Assembly: GCF_022352055.1 (NCBI RefSeq)
Contig: NZ_JAKRWM010000002.1
Span: forward strand, 558,001 to 622,000
DNA from: Cohnella mopanensis
GTDB taxonomy: Bacteria > Bacillota > Bacilli > Paenibacillales > Paenibacillaceae
DNA length: 64,000 bases
Direction of reading: 5' to 3'
Positions 45,315-53,633 of this stretch are shown one piece after another; within the stretch, counting starts at the first letter, position 1; the number at the start of each line of letters is the position of its first letter. Below the pieces are notes generated by a model that was not told where the DNA came from, did no database searches, and saw only the letters and a program-made list of their open reading frames with translations. The translations under genes and the position numbers were made by a program.

Positions 45315-46844
45315 ATGGAATACGCAGTGGAAATGCTAAATATTAGGAAAGAATTTACCGGTATCGTCGCAAACGATGATATTACGTTGCGTTTGAAGCG
45401 GGGAGAAGTCCATGCTTTGCTAGGTGAGAACGGTGCGGGTAAATCCACGCTGATGAGCATTTTGTTCGGGATGTACCAAGCGGATCAAGGTGTAATCAAG
45501 GTTAACGGCAAGGAAGTACGGATTGCTAACCCGAATGTGGCGAATGAGCTCGGAATCGGGATGGTACATCAGCATTTCAAGCTGGTAGAGGATTTTACGG
45601 TCACGGAAAATATCATTATGGGCATCGAGCCGCGGAAATGGTTTGGATTAGGGATCGATATTCAAAAAGCTAGTAAAAAAATAGAAGAGCTATCCAAGCG
45701 ATACGGATTAAATGTAGATCCCCACGCTAAAGTCGAGGATATCTCCGTCGGCATGCAACAACGGGTGGAGATTCTGAAGACTTTGTACCGGAATGCGGAT
45801 GTTCTGATCTTAGACGAGCCTACAGCCGTGCTAACGCCGCAGGAAATCGATGAACTTGGGCGCATTATGAAAAATCTGATCGCTGAAGGTAAATCGATCA
45901 TCATCATCACCCACAAGCTGAAGGAGATTAAATCTTTCGCTGATCGATGCACGGTTATTCGGCGCGGCAAAACGATCGGAACCGTTGACGTCGCTCCGAC
46001 GAGCGAAGCGGATATGGCGGAAATGATGGTGGGCCGGAGAGTTTCCTTCAAAGTAGATAAGATCGCGAGCGTTCCTCGCGAGGTCGTGTTAAAGGTGGAA
46101 TCGCTTTCCGTCAAGAACGCGAAGAAGGTGCTCGGTCTTAAAGACTTCTCCATAGAGGTGCGTGCAGGCGAGATCGTAGGTATCGCTGGAGTAGAAGGCA
46201 ACGGACAATCGGATTTGATCGAGGCGATTACCGGCTTGCGCAAAGTGGAATCCGGAAATATCGTGTTGAATGGACAAGATATAACGGGGCATTCGATTCG
46301 CGATCGGATCGAGAGCGGTATCGGCCATATCCCGGAAGACCGTCAGAAGCGCGGGTTAGTCTTAGACTACACTTTGGCGGAGAATATTGTGCTCGAAGTG
46401 TATTATCGTGAACCTTATTCGCGCAAAGGAATATTGCAGAATTCTAAGATCAAACAGTATGCAAATGAGATCTTAGAGAGCTATGATGTTCGCTCGGGTG
46501 AAGGCGCTTCCTCCGTGGCTAGATCGTTGTCGGGGGGCAATCAACAGAAGGCGATCATCGGACGGGAAATCGAGCGAGACCCGATTCTATTAATCGCGGT
46601 TCAACCGACCAGGGGACTTGACGTCGGCTCGATCGAGTATATTCACAAGCGACTGATTAATCATCGGGACAACGGCAAAGCCGTACTGCTTGTATCGCTC
46701 GAACTTCAAGAAATCATGAATATTTCCGATCGAATAGCGGTCGTAAACCAAGGGGAATTGATTGGCGTGGTACAAGCTTCGGAAACGACTGAAAATGAGA
46801 TCGGATTAATGATGGCGGGCGTTAAGAAGGAGGAGGGCGCATGA
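45315..46844 (+). CDS. nupO: nucleoside ABC transporter ATP-binding protein (double ABC)
   Basis: 509 residues with two ABC domains. The first has Walker A LLGENGAGKSTLM (about 36-48), signature DISVGMQQRVEIL and Walker B VLILDEPTAVL. The second has a degenerate Walker A (VEGNGQSDLIE) but an intact signature SLSGGNQQKAIIGRE; its Walker B region reads LLIAVQPTRGLDVGS. Degeneracy in one half is common in RbsA/NupO-type ATPases. ATG after GGGGAGGAA. Its stop overlaps the permease start by 4 bp. Confidence 0.93.
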   Translation: MEYAVEMLNIRKEFTGIVANDDITLRLKRGEVHALLGENGAGKSTLMSILFGMYQADQGVIKVNGKEVRIANPNVANELGIGMVHQHFKLVEDFTVTENIIMGIEPRKWFGLGIDIQKASKKIEELSKRYGLNVDPHAKVEDISVGMQQRVEILKTLYRNADVLILDEPTAVLTPQEIDELGRIMKNLIAEGKSIIIITHKLKEIKSFADRCTVIRRGKTIGTVDVAPTSEADMAEMMVGRRVSFKVDKIASVPREVVLKVESLSVKNAKKVLGLKDFSIEVRAGEIVGIAGVEGNGQSDLIEAITGLRKVESGNIVLNGQDITGHSIRDRIESGIGHIPEDRQKRGLVLDYTLAENIVLEVYYREPYSRKGILQNSKIKQYANEILESYDVRSGEGASSVARSLSGGNQQKAIIGREIERDPILLIAVQPTRGLDVGSIEYIHKRLINHRDNGKAVLLVSLELQEIMNISDRIAVVNQGELIGVVQASETTENEIGLMMAGVKKEEGA

Positions 46845-47917
46845 ACAACAGAATAGTCGTCTCTTTGCTCGCAGTCGTATTCGGACTGCTGGCCGGGGCC
46901 GTCTTGATGGCGGTAACGGGCCATGATCCAATTACCGGTTATTCTTACTTGTTCGAAGGCGGACTGAAAAATCCGGAAAGAATCGGAAATACGCTCGCTA
47001 CGGCGACCCCTTTGATTTTCAGCGGACTTTCGGTAGCTTTTGCGTTTCGTACAGGATTGTTTAATATCGGCGTCGCCGGACAATTGCTCTTCGGAGGGTT
47101 CTGCGCCTCTGCTGTCGGACTATCCTTAGACCTTCCTAAAGCCATTCTGCTAATCCTTATGCTTATCGCGGGTTTCGTGGGCGGAGCTCTATGGGCTGTC
47201 GTCCCCGGCTTCTTAAAAGCGAAATTCAACGTTCACGAAGTCGTTTCATCGATCATGATGAACTGGATTGCCTATTGGACGATTTATTATGCGGTACCTG
47301 CTTATCTGAAAGGCGAGTTTCTGGAAACGGAGTCGAAGCCGTTGCCGGAATCGGCTTCATTGAAGGTAAGCTTCCTTACCGATATGTTCGATGGCTCTTA
47401 TATTAATCTGGGGCTATTCGTAGCCGTAATAGCCGTTATTATCGTCGCGTTCATTATTAACAAGACGACATTCGGTTACGAGTTGAAGGCCGTAGGGAAT
47501 AATAGGCATGCTGCGGAATACGCGGGTATTGCCGTGAACAGGAGTATTATTTTGTCCATGGCCATTTCGGGCGGTATAGCAGGTATCGGCGGGGTTGCGC
47601 TATACGCCGGGAATGCTTCGAATATCCAAATCGGGATATTGCCGTCTCAAGGATTCGATGGCATTGCCGTCGCTCTGCTCGGGGCAAATTCGCCGGTCGG
47701 GGTGCTGTTGTCGGCGTTGTTCTTCGGTCTTCTGTATTCCGGTCGAGGATTCATGAATGCCATGACTGAGATTCCCCCGGAAATAGCGGATTCGATTATC
47801 GCCATTATTATTTATTTCGCGGCGACCAGCATCTTGATTGAAAGATTGATCAGATGGTTTATCCGTCGCAAGGCTAACGCCAAATCGGCGTCAGAGCATG
47901 AAGGGAAGGTGAAGTAG
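46841..47917 (+). CDS. nupP: nucleoside ABC transporter permease
   Basis: 358 residues of the RbsC/BPD_transp_2 family with about ten membrane segments. Seen: FRTGLFNIGVAGQLLFGGF and the coupling-loop region KAVGNNRHAAEYAGIAVNRSI. The basic C-terminal tail extends into the cytoplasm. Starts at ATGA, overlapping the ATPase stop. Confidence 0.93.
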   Translation: MNNRIVVSLLAVVFGLLAGAVLMAVTGHDPITGYSYLFEGGLKNPERIGNTLATATPLIFSGLSVAFAFRTGLFNIGVAGQLLFGGFCASAVGLSLDLPKAILLILMLIAGFVGGALWAVVPGFLKAKFNVHEVVSSIMMNWIAYWTIYYAVPAYLKGEFLETESKPLPESASLKVSFLTDMFDGSYINLGLFVAVIAVIIVAFIINKTTFGYELKAVGNNRHAAEYAGIAVNRSIILSMAISGGIAGIGGVALYAGNASNIQIGILPSQGFDGIAVALLGANSPVGVLLSALFFGLLYSGRGFMNAMTEIPPEIADSIIAIIIYFAATSILIERLIRWFIRRKANAKSASEHEGKVK

Positions 47918-47921
47918 CCGT

Positions 47922-48872
47922 ATGTGGACAACGATCGTGCAGATTGCTCCTTATGCCATTGTTTTCACCATCCCATTGCTTATTACGGCATTAGGCGGAC
48001 TGTTCAGCGAGAGAAGCGGCGTTGTTAATATCGGGTTAGAAGGTCTTATGATTATGGGTGCTTTCGCGGGCGCTTTCACCACTTTCAAACTACAAGCCCT
48101 CTATCCGAACAATCCGTACATGATCTGGGTCGGCTTACTTGCGGCATTGCTTGCAGGGGCGCTATTCTCCCTCTTGCATGCTTTTGCCAGTATTAACCTG
48201 AGCGCGGATCAAGTGATTAGCGGTACGGCGATCAATATGATCGCCGGAGCGATCACGATATTCCTTGCGCGTAACATGACAGGGAGCGGGAATATTAGGA
48301 TCAGCAATTTTGCGCCTTATAATATCCGGGGGTTTTCCGATATTCCGATCATCGGACCCTTAATATTTTCGAAGACTTATGATACCACATGGTTAGTTTT
48401 AGCCATCGTTGCAATCAGTTCCTTCGTTCTCTATAAGACGCCGTTCGGATTGCGGTTAAGAGCCTGCGGAGAGCATCCTCACGCAGCGGAAGCTGCCGGG
48501 GTCAACGTGAAGCGGATGCGGTACATCGGCGTTATGATCTCGGGAGCGTTCTCGGGACTTGGCGGGGCGATTATCATTGTGACATATGCCGGAGAGTTTA
48601 CGGGTAGCGTAGCGGGATTAGGGTTCTTGGCTCTAGCCTCGTTGATCTTCGGACAATGGAAGCCGTTAGGAGTACTGGCTGCAACTCTGTTCTTCGGAAT
48701 CGCGAGCACGGTCGCTAACGTGTCTCAAGTCATACCGTCGCTTGCCGTCTTTCCGCCGATCATCTTGAAGATATTCCCGTACGTAGTCACGCTCATTGCA
48801 TTGATTGTATTTTCTAAATCTTCAAGAGCGCCTAAAGCGGTTGGAGAGCCTTACGATTCAGGTAAACGATAG
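47922..48872 (+). CDS. nupQ: nucleoside ABC transporter permease
   Basis: 316-residue second permease, same family: ERSGVVNIGLEGLMIMGAFAG and RLRACGEHPHAAEAAGVNVKRMRYIGV as the coupling segment. It follows nupP by 4 bp, and the two form the heterodimeric channel. Last gene of the nucleoside cluster; a strong terminator follows. Confidence 0.93.
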   Translation: MWTTIVQIAPYAIVFTIPLLITALGGLFSERSGVVNIGLEGLMIMGAFAGAFTTFKLQALYPNNPYMIWVGLLAALLAGALFSLLHAFASINLSADQVISGTAINMIAGAITIFLARNMTGSGNIRISNFAPYNIRGFSDIPIIGPLIFSKTYDTTWLVLAIVAISSFVLYKTPFGLRLRACGEHPHAAEAAGVNVKRMRYIGVMISGAFSGLGGAIIIVTYAGEFTGSVAGLGFLALASLIFGQWKPLGVLAATLFFGIASTVANVSQVIPSLAVFPPIILKIFPYVVTLIALIVFSKSSRAPKAVGEPYDSGKR

Positions 48873-48880
48873 CGTAATCT

Positions 48881-48931
48881 GCCACATGAATTGCCGGCGT
48901 ATTCAGAACCGCCAATTCATGTGGCTTTTTG
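48881..48931 (+). terminator. terminator of the nucleoside transport operon
   Basis: Perfect 13-bp stem GCCACATGAATTG / CAATTCATGTGGC with a T run. Confidence 0.88.
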
Positions 48932-48964
48932 TATTAGTCACAATATTGAAAGGGGGAGAAGCGA

Positions 48965-50167
48965 TTGGAACCAGAATATGAATATCATACGACTGGCCAA
49001 ATTGCTAAACAAACCGGAATCACGGTAAGAACTTTAAGATACTATGACCAGATCGGTTTGTTAACTCCTTCACGTTATAGTGATGCCTCTGTACGCTTAT
49101 ATAACAAAAATGATTTGATTAGGCTTCAAAAAATCCAAACTTTAAAATCCATCGGTTTATCGCTCGACGAAATAAAACAGATTGTCCAAGACCATTTATC
49201 ATCGGATCATGGTCTACTTCATTCTTTAAAGATGCAAAAGGATATCATTCTATCCCAAAATGCGCATATATACTACATAATAAAAGCAATAGAAGAGGCA
49301 ATCAGCGTTTGTGAAGGATCAAACGGGATTAACGATTGGAATCATTTATTCGCTCTCTTTAACGTTATAAATACAGAAAAGCGTTGGCTCGAACAGTACT
49401 TGACGGCTAATCGCCTTCAGGCAAGGATTGATTTGTATGATCGGTTTAGCTTAAACAAAATCGGATGGCATCGTTGGTTTTTCGATCATCTAGGCTTACT
49501 GCCAAATATGAAAATTTTAGAGGTTGGCTGCGGAGACGGTACGTTATGGTTCCGAAATGGCGATCGAATCCCGGATTCCTGGAAAATAACATTGACCGAT
49601 ATGTCTCACGGCATGATAAACGAGGCGCGGAACAAAATAGAAGACCCAAACGGAAGATTCAAATTCCTTGTAGCCGATGTACAAGAGATCCCTTTTCATA
49701 ATAATGAATTCGACCTTATTGTTGCTAACCACATGTTATATCATGTTCTAGACCATTCGAAAGCGATGGCCGAAATCAGCAGGGTGTTGAAGCCGAATGG
49801 GTCATTATTCGCTTCGACAATGAGCAGGGGACATCTGCTGGAGATCAAGGCGCTTGCTAAAGATTTCGATCCGGATTTGGAAGTACTAGATCCTGTAATG
49901 GAACGTTTTCATCTGGATAACGGGACACGGATTTTAGCTAGGTGGTTTGGGGAAATTAAGCAATTCCGGTACGAGGATCATATGCTGGTAAACGACATAG
50001 AACCTTTATTAAGTTATATTATCTCAACTCCCATGAACGCAAGGGAGATACTGACCGGCAAAAAGCTAAACGAGTTTAGGGAATTTTTGAATCAAAGGAT
50101 TACGATAAGGAACCCCCTCTATATTACGAAAGACTCGGGTTTTTTTCATGCGATAAACAGGAAGTGA
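48965..50167 (+). CDS. MerR-type regulator fused to a SAM-dependent methyltransferase
   Basis: 400 residues. N-terminal MerR winged HTH (residues 8-78: TGQIAKQTGITVRTLRYYDQIGLL), a helical linker (about 80-175), then a class I methyltransferase fold (about 180-300) with motif I ILEVGCGDGTLW (184-195), LTDMSHGMI, a VADVQEIPF motif and HVLDHSKAMAEISRVLKPNGS, and a C-terminal extension. TTG start after AAAGGGGGAGAA. The gene is visibly more A+T-rich than its neighbours, suggesting transfer. Substrate unknown; the methyltransferase part may be the sensor or the effector of the regulator. Confidence 0.85.
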   Translation: MEPEYEYHTTGQIAKQTGITVRTLRYYDQIGLLTPSRYSDASVRLYNKNDLIRLQKIQTLKSIGLSLDEIKQIVQDHLSSDHGLLHSLKMQKDIILSQNAHIYYIIKAIEEAISVCEGSNGINDWNHLFALFNVINTEKRWLEQYLTANRLQARIDLYDRFSLNKIGWHRWFFDHLGLLPNMKILEVGCGDGTLWFRNGDRIPDSWKITLTDMSHGMINEARNKIEDPNGRFKFLVADVQEIPFHNNEFDLIVANHMLYHVLDHSKAMAEISRVLKPNGSLFASTMSRGHLLEIKALAKDFDPDLEVLDPVMERFHLDNGTRILARWFGEIKQFRYEDHMLVNDIEPLLSYIISTPMNAREILTGKKLNEFREFLNQRITIRNPLYITKDSGFFHAINRK

Positions 50168-50185
50168 TAGGTTTACAATCGATTG

Positions 50186-50215
50186 GCCGCCTCTTATCCG
50201 AGTGCGGCTTTTTTT
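50186..50215 (+). terminator. terminator after the MerR-methyltransferase gene
   Basis: Stem GCCGC-CTC / GAG-t-GCGGC and a seven-T run. Confidence 0.75.
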
Positions 50216-50234
50216 GCGTGCTATTTAAAATAGG

Positions 50235-50265
50235 TTGCGGGTTACGTTACGTAACGCACTAGAAT
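50235..50265 (+). promoter_or_regulatory. MerR-type promoter of the Nudix gene
   Basis: TTGCGG (50235-50240) and TAGAAT (50260-50265) are separated by 19 bp, and a perfect 12-bp palindrome CGTTACGTAACG (50245-50256) is centred in that spacer. Overlong 19-bp spacers with a central dyad are the hallmark of MerR-activated promoters, and a MerR-domain gene lies directly upstream. Confidence 0.55.
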
Positions 50266-50316
50266 TAAGCATGTCGATAGAAATTGTAAATTGTATATAT
50301 CATAGGAGGTTTGAGC

Positions 50317-51273
50317 ATGAACCCAGAAATTCGCATCGTTAAGGAAGAAATCTTGTCTAACGACTGGTATGAGCTAAAAAAAATTACTTTCACGAGAGAA
50401 AAAAGCGATGGCACGATCGAAACCCAATCGAGGGAAGCTTATAACAGGGGGAATGGTGCGACAATATTACTGTATAACCGTGAGAAACAATCCGTTATCC
50501 TGACTAGGCAGTTCCGGTTACCTACGTACGTTAACGGCAATGTAACGGGTTTGTTGATCGAGGCTTGCGCAGGGCTGTTAGATAATGAAAGTCCGGAAGA
50601 AAGTATTCTGAGAGAGACGGAAGAGGAAACGGGTTACCGGGTGACTGGCATACGCAAAATCGGAGAGGCATACATGTCGCCAGGTTCCGTCACAGAGCTC
50701 CTCCACTTCTACGCGGCAGAATATACACCTTCGATGCAGATCGGTAAGGGCGGCGGATTAGCGGAAGAACAAGAGAACATCGAAGTTTTAGAATATCCAT
50801 TCCAACAAGTAATGAACATGGTGAAGAATGGCGAGATAAAAGACGCGAAAACGATCATGCTGCTGCAATACGCCGAATTAAACCAAGTGCTTACACCTGT
50901 GAAATCACAGCATATATTAATCGCCGGGCCGTACCGTAGCGGAACAAACGACAATCCATTATTAATTGAGGAGAACGTGGCCTTTATGACGTCCATCGGA
51001 CTTCAAGTGTATGAAGCGGGTCATTTGCCCGTGTTAGGCGAGTGGTATGCGCTGCCATTAATCGAGAAATCCGGTTCGAGGGAGATTGGCGATAGCGTCT
51101 TTAATCGGATATTCCACCCCTCGTCGATTCGGTTATTAGACCATTGCGATTCCGTTCTTAGAGTAGGCGGTCCGTCTCAAGGCGCCGACGAAATGGTCAA
51201 ACTCGCCTTGGAGAAGGGCAAGACCGTGTATTCGAATTTGGCTGATATTCCTCGATTGATACAGCTGAATTAA
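50317..51273 (+). CDS. Nudix hydrolase fused to a DUF4406-like domain
   Basis: 318 residues. The first 195 form a NudK/ADP-ribose-pyrophosphatase-like Nudix hydrolase with a Nudix-box core RETEEETGY (about 99-107) preceded by AGLLDNESPEES. The last 115 residues (HILIAGPYRSGTNDNP, VYEAGHLPVLGEWYALPLI, SVLRVGGPSQGADEMV) look like DUF4406, a nucleoside 2-deoxyribosyltransferase-like fold. A role in hydrolysing a nucleotide sugar or modified nucleotide is inferred. ATG 50317 lies 7 bp after AGGAGG. Confidence 0.8.
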   Translation: MNPEIRIVKEEILSNDWYELKKITFTREKSDGTIETQSREAYNRGNGATILLYNREKQSVILTRQFRLPTYVNGNVTGLLIEACAGLLDNESPEESILRETEEETGYRVTGIRKIGEAYMSPGSVTELLHFYAAEYTPSMQIGKGGGLAEEQENIEVLEYPFQQVMNMVKNGEIKDAKTIMLLQYAELNQVLTPVKSQHILIAGPYRSGTNDNPLLIEENVAFMTSIGLQVYEAGHLPVLGEWYALPLIEKSGSREIGDSVFNRIFHPSSIRLLDHCDSVLRVGGPSQGADEMVKLALEKGKTVYSNLADIPRLIQLN

Positions 51274-51274
51274 A

Positions 51275-51308
51275 AATGGCTAAGCAGATCATGATCTGCT
51301 TAGCCATT
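51275..51308 (-). terminator. 34-bp palindromic terminator
   Basis: Uninterrupted palindrome with arms AATGGCTAAGCAGATCA / TGATCTGCTTAGCCATT. A T run follows only on the minus strand, so it mainly ends the DUF4015 gene, though it also lies after the Nudix gene. Confidence 0.75.
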
Positions 51309-51345
51309 ATTAGTATGAGTGCTGTAATCACTGTACGAAGCTTAA

Positions 51346-52509
51346 TTAAAATTTAGCGCCTTCGGAATATTTGTTGCCGGCATTCCAGAGCAGGTATTCC
51401 TGCACTCCGCTATCGTGAAGCGCTTTGATCTGGGCTTCTACTTCCGCGGGTCCGTATTTAGTGAAATGGCCTTTGCCTAACCAGCTAGCCGTGAAGTCTT
51501 GGATCCAAGGACGGATGATTGGCTTTTTGTCGCCTAACGGATCCAATTTTTTGTGCGTATCGTCCATGGCGCCTTTAATCGTAGCATAAGGAGCTGTGTC
51601 CGGATCTTTCTGCTTGAACCATCCCGTGCTGTAGTGGCTCGGATAGATCATAGGACTAATGACATGAACGGCATTCGAGATTTTCGTGAAGTCTTGCCCT
51701 ATGCCCTCGGCTGCGGGAACGGATGCCGCGTAACCGAAAATATCTACCGATACTCGGACTCCAAGTGGTTCGAGCTCTTTTTTGGCATATTCGACGAAAC
51801 CTGTAACGATATCCACGCGGCTTAGTTCGTTTTTCGTAAACTTCAGTCCGTCGGCTTTTTTCTCGAAACCTTCCGGGAACCTGACGTAGTCGAATTGAAT
51901 TTCTTTAAAGCCTAGCTTTGCGGCTTCTTTGGCGACTTCGACATTGTATTCCCATACTTCTTTGCGATACGGATTAACAAATTTGTCTTTGTTCTTGTTT
52001 TGCCAGAGCGTTCCGTCTTTCTGAACGAACGAGTACTCCGGATTTTTCTTCGCGAGAACGCTGTCTTTGAACACGACGACCCTTGCGATAGGGTAAATAT
52101 CATGTTCCTTAAGCGTAGTCATTAGCTTGTTGATGTCTTTAATATAAGGCTGGGGGCTTCCTAGTTTCTGTAATTCGGGATTGTCCGTTTTGTAAGTAAT
52201 GTTTCCAAGATCGTCTTTAACGTCGATGACCATGGCGTTTAGTTCGGTTTTGTCCAGCAGGTTCAACAAGCTTGCCATTCTTTCTCCGCCAGCGCTGTAA
52301 GCCGTTACATAAATGCCCTTGACGATTGGAGCTTTAGGCTGAGGATCGCCGCTTACTTGCGGTGTTTGAACATTGCCCGGATCGGGGGTTGTTGGTTTGG
52401 CTTGCAGGGTCTTCAAAGTATTCCATAAATTACCCGATGAATTCCCGTTCGTTTGCGGTCCGCCGAAGACGGTGTTAATCAAAAGAAAAAACGTAACAAA
52501 AATATTCAT
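51346..52509 (-). CDS. putative glycoside hydrolase (DUF4015)
   Basis: 387-residue secreted or membrane-anchored protein: a short hydrophobic N-terminal segment (about 1-16), a Pro/Gly/Asn-rich linker, then a TIM-barrel DUF4015 domain (about 60-385) with GIYVTAYSAGGERM, NAMVIDVKDDLGNI, the acidic strand IQFDYVRFPEG (about 204-214) and VSVDIFGYAA. Related to GH13-like and alpha-galactosidase-like barrels, but no enzymatic activity is assigned. Start ATG after GGGAGAGAG. Confidence 0.82.
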   Translation of the reverse strand: MNIFVTFFLLINTVFGGPQTNGNSSGNLWNTLKTLQAKPTTPDPGNVQTPQVSGDPQPKAPIVKGIYVTAYSAGGERMASLLNLLDKTELNAMVIDVKDDLGNITYKTDNPELQKLGSPQPYIKDINKLMTTLKEHDIYPIARVVVFKDSVLAKKNPEYSFVQKDGTLWQNKNKDKFVNPYRKEVWEYNVEVAKEAAKLGFKEIQFDYVRFPEGFEKKADGLKFTKNELSRVDIVTGFVEYAKKELEPLGVRVSVDIFGYAASVPAAEGIGQDFTKISNAVHVISPMIYPSHYSTGWFKQKDPDTAPYATIKGAMDDTHKKLDPLGDKKPIIRPWIQDFTASWLGKGHFTKYGPAEVEAQIKALHDSGVQEYLLWNAGNKYSEGAKF

Positions 52510-52619
52510 CTATACTCTCTCCCATCAGCTCTGTAACACGATTATAAACGACTTAAGGGGGAGTAGACACAGGTATTTTGTAGTATTTTGTGGAATTTTA
52601 GCTGAATTATTAAAAACTT

Positions 52620-53447
52620 TTATTTTCTGCGGAAATCCCCGATCACATCGACGGTTTGGACAATGTTTACAAATGCCTTTGCATCGATCTCCTTTATCAT
52701 TTTCCGAAGTTCGGCCAACTCGTACCGCGTCGTCACGGTCATTAACATATCGCGTTCCTCGCTGGTGAAGGCTCCCCGTGTTTTAATAATCGTAACTCCT
52801 CGAGGAATCTTCAGTAGCCTCGCGGCCATTTCCTGGGTTTGATTCGTGACGATGAACGCGGTTATCTTGAGGTGGGGGGTATGGACGGCATCAATTATTT
52901 TTCCCGTAAGGTAGATCGACAGCATAGAATATAAGGCCGCATTCCAATCGTTCTGAAGAAAACCGAGGGCGGCTACTACGAAAGTATTCAGAAGAACGAT
53001 AAGTATGCCAATCGGTAAGTTCCTGTAACGTGATATAATGGAGGCGATGATGTCAAAGCCACCCGATGAACCTCCGAAGCGAAGTGCTCCTGTGGCGCCA
53101 AGTCCAACGAGCACGCCGCCGAAGACGGAAGCAAGGAGACGGTCGTTCGTCAACCTGATTTCGGGGATCACCTGAAGGAAAAAAGCCGTGCACAACACGG
53201 TGACCATGCTTAGAAAAATAAATCTTTTGCCTAGAACGAAATATCCCCAGCACAAAACCGGGACATTTAGGGCAAAATACAACCAACCGATATTCCAACC
53301 GCTTAAGTATCCGATGATCATGGCAACACCGGATAATCCGCTGCTTAAGAGCTTTTCCGGGATTAGGAGTAATTGAAAGCCGCATCCGACAACGGCGGCG
53401 CTGATAATCATCAAAAATACGGGGCCGATTATGGCAATTCTCTTCAT
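52620..53447 (-). CDS. YitT family membrane protein
   Basis: 275 residues: five or six membrane segments (about 1-160, with LLLIPEKLLSSGLSGVAMIIGYLSG and GALRFGGSSGGFDIIASII) followed by the cytoplasmic DUF2179 domain (about 215-270, FIVTNQTQEMAARLLKIPRGVT). Function of the family is unknown; membership is clear. ATG 53447 is chosen for the AAAGGAG 9 bp before it. Confidence 0.87.
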   Translation of the reverse strand: MKRIAIIGPVFLMIISAAVVGCGFQLLLIPEKLLSSGLSGVAMIIGYLSGWNIGWLYFALNVPVLCWGYFVLGKRFIFLSMVTVLCTAFFLQVIPEIRLTNDRLLASVFGGVLVGLGATGALRFGGSSGGFDIIASIISRYRNLPIGILIVLLNTFVVAALGFLQNDWNAALYSMLSIYLTGKIIDAVHTPHLKITAFIVTNQTQEMAARLLKIPRGVTIIKTRGAFTSEERDMLMTVTTRYELAELRKMIKEIDAKAFVNIVQTVDVIGDFRRK

Positions 53448-53561
53448 ATTTAGCACTCCTTTGTAAGCAAAACGAACTGCACTTAGGTTCCCCTTGGAAA
53501 AGACGATCATGCAATTAAATTGGTATTCTTTTCCTGAGACTAGAGTTTACAATCAGGTTTG

Positions 53562-53570
53562 TGCTATAAT
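53562..53570 (+). promoter_or_regulatory. extended -10 promoter of the DEAD-box helicase gene
   Basis: TGCTATAAT: TG plus one base plus consensus TATAAT, giving a leader of about 57 bases. Confidence 0.55.
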
Positions 53571-53633
53571 GAACTGATCATTTTTTTGGAAGCCGTAAGT
53601 TGAAGGCCCAACACAGAAGGAGATTGAAAAAGT

